The position numbers and the translations under genes are program-made. The notes below the pieces were generated by a model. That model ran no database searches. It was not told the origin of the DNA and saw only the letters and a list, made by a program, of their open reading frames with translations. A stretch of DNA of 9,080 nt from Arcobacter sp. UBA7394 (lineage in GTDB: Bacteria; Campylobacterota; Campylobacteria; Campylobacterales; Arcobacteraceae): NCBI GenBank assembly GCA_002470185.1, contig DKNG01000248.1:1-9080 (forward strand). The letters are read 5' to 3'. How positions within the stretch are numbered: the first letter of the stretch is position 1; every line of letters starts with the position of its first letter. Below are positions 8,980-9,080 of this stretch, piece by piece.

Positions 8980-8983
8980 CCTT
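8980..8983 (-). promoter_or_regulatory. Ribosome binding site of the TRIC-family gene
   Basis: On the minus strand AAGG precedes the ATG (8972-8970) by seven bases. It fixes the start of the membrane protein. No convincing -10 box is seen between this site and the hairpin at 9014-9039, so the gene may be read from a promoter farther upstream. Confidence 0.6.
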
Positions 8984-9013
8984 AAAGATTTGATTAAAAA
9001 GAGTTTTTGTTAG

Positions 9014-9039
9014 TTTGCCATATCTAATGATATGGCAAA
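9014..9039. terminator. Strong hairpin, probable terminator or intergenic RNA structure
   Basis: TTTGCCATATC (9014-9024) and GATATGGCAAA (9029-9039) pair perfectly over 11 bp around a TAAT loop. On the minus strand it starts four bases after a TAA (9046-9044) that appears to end a gene entering from the right, which suits a terminator. However, the minus-strand T-run (CTCTTTTT, 9004-8997) comes about ten bases after the stem rather than immediately. On the plus strand it is followed by TTTATTATAA, but no plus-strand gene in view would use it. The stem also separates the TRIC-family gene from its upstream neighbour. Confidence 0.55.
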
Positions 9040-9043
9040 TTTA

Positions 9044-9080
9044 TTATAATCCAGCGATTACTGAAATTTCTACTAACATG
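9044..9080 (-). CDS. Possible C-terminal end of a minus-strand gene (cut by right edge)
   Basis: Reading the minus strand from the right edge, one frame gives MLVEISVIAGL and then TAA at 9046-9044, immediately before the hairpin. The hydrophobic ending and the stop-then-hairpin arrangement suggest the 3' end of a gene whose body lies outside the window. Eleven codons are too few to name a family, and the other frames are not excluded over so short a stretch. Confidence 0.35.
   Translation of the reverse strand, partial: MLVEISVIAGL

Overview
The window is strongly AT-rich, with short intergenic gaps and AAGG-type ribosome binding sites. Its protein repertoire is a c-type cytochrome, an Aer/CetB-like PAS protein with an 'HNIIRHPDMP' motif, an oversized hybrid histidine kinase and a receiver-GGDEF protein. 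Together these suggest a Campylobacterota bacterium, most likely of the Arcobacter group. This is inferred from composition and protein style; no marker gene is present.

Layout, left to right. (1) The 3' end of a small class I cytochrome c gene, cut by the window edge (+). (2) A 174-residue stand-alone PAS sensor gene (+), about 60 nt downstream. (3) A 158-nt AT-rich gap with a probable promoter and a 9-bp inverted repeat just before the next ribosome binding site. (4) A 2161-residue cytoplasmic signalling protein filling most of the window (+). Its order is Ser/Thr kinase-like domain, STAND/AAA ATPase, helical repeat region, GAF, coiled coil, HisKA, HATPase, receiver 1, receiver 2, HPt, helical tail. 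(5) A receiver-GGDEF diguanylate cyclase gene (+) whose ATG overlaps the kinase stop codon by 4 nt. (6) A convergent gene on the minus strand for a TRIC/UPF0126-type membrane protein, one base away. (7) A strong hairpin and what looks like the last codons of another minus-strand gene at the right edge.

Functional reading: the kinase and diguanylate cyclase genes form a translationally coupled pair. All sites of a four-step His-Asp-His-Asp relay are present: H1475, D1898 in receiver 2 and H2034 in the HPt domain, all in the large protein, then D52 of the diguanylate cyclase. The simplest model is that a signal read by the N-terminal pseudokinase/STAND/GAF half controls c-di-GMP synthesis. Two domains of the large protein appear catalytically dead by sequence: the Ser/Thr kinase-like domain (HRD catalytic Asp replaced by Ala) and receiver 1 (phosphoacceptor Asp replaced by Asn). 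No mobile element, CRISPR array, tRNA or rRNA was seen.
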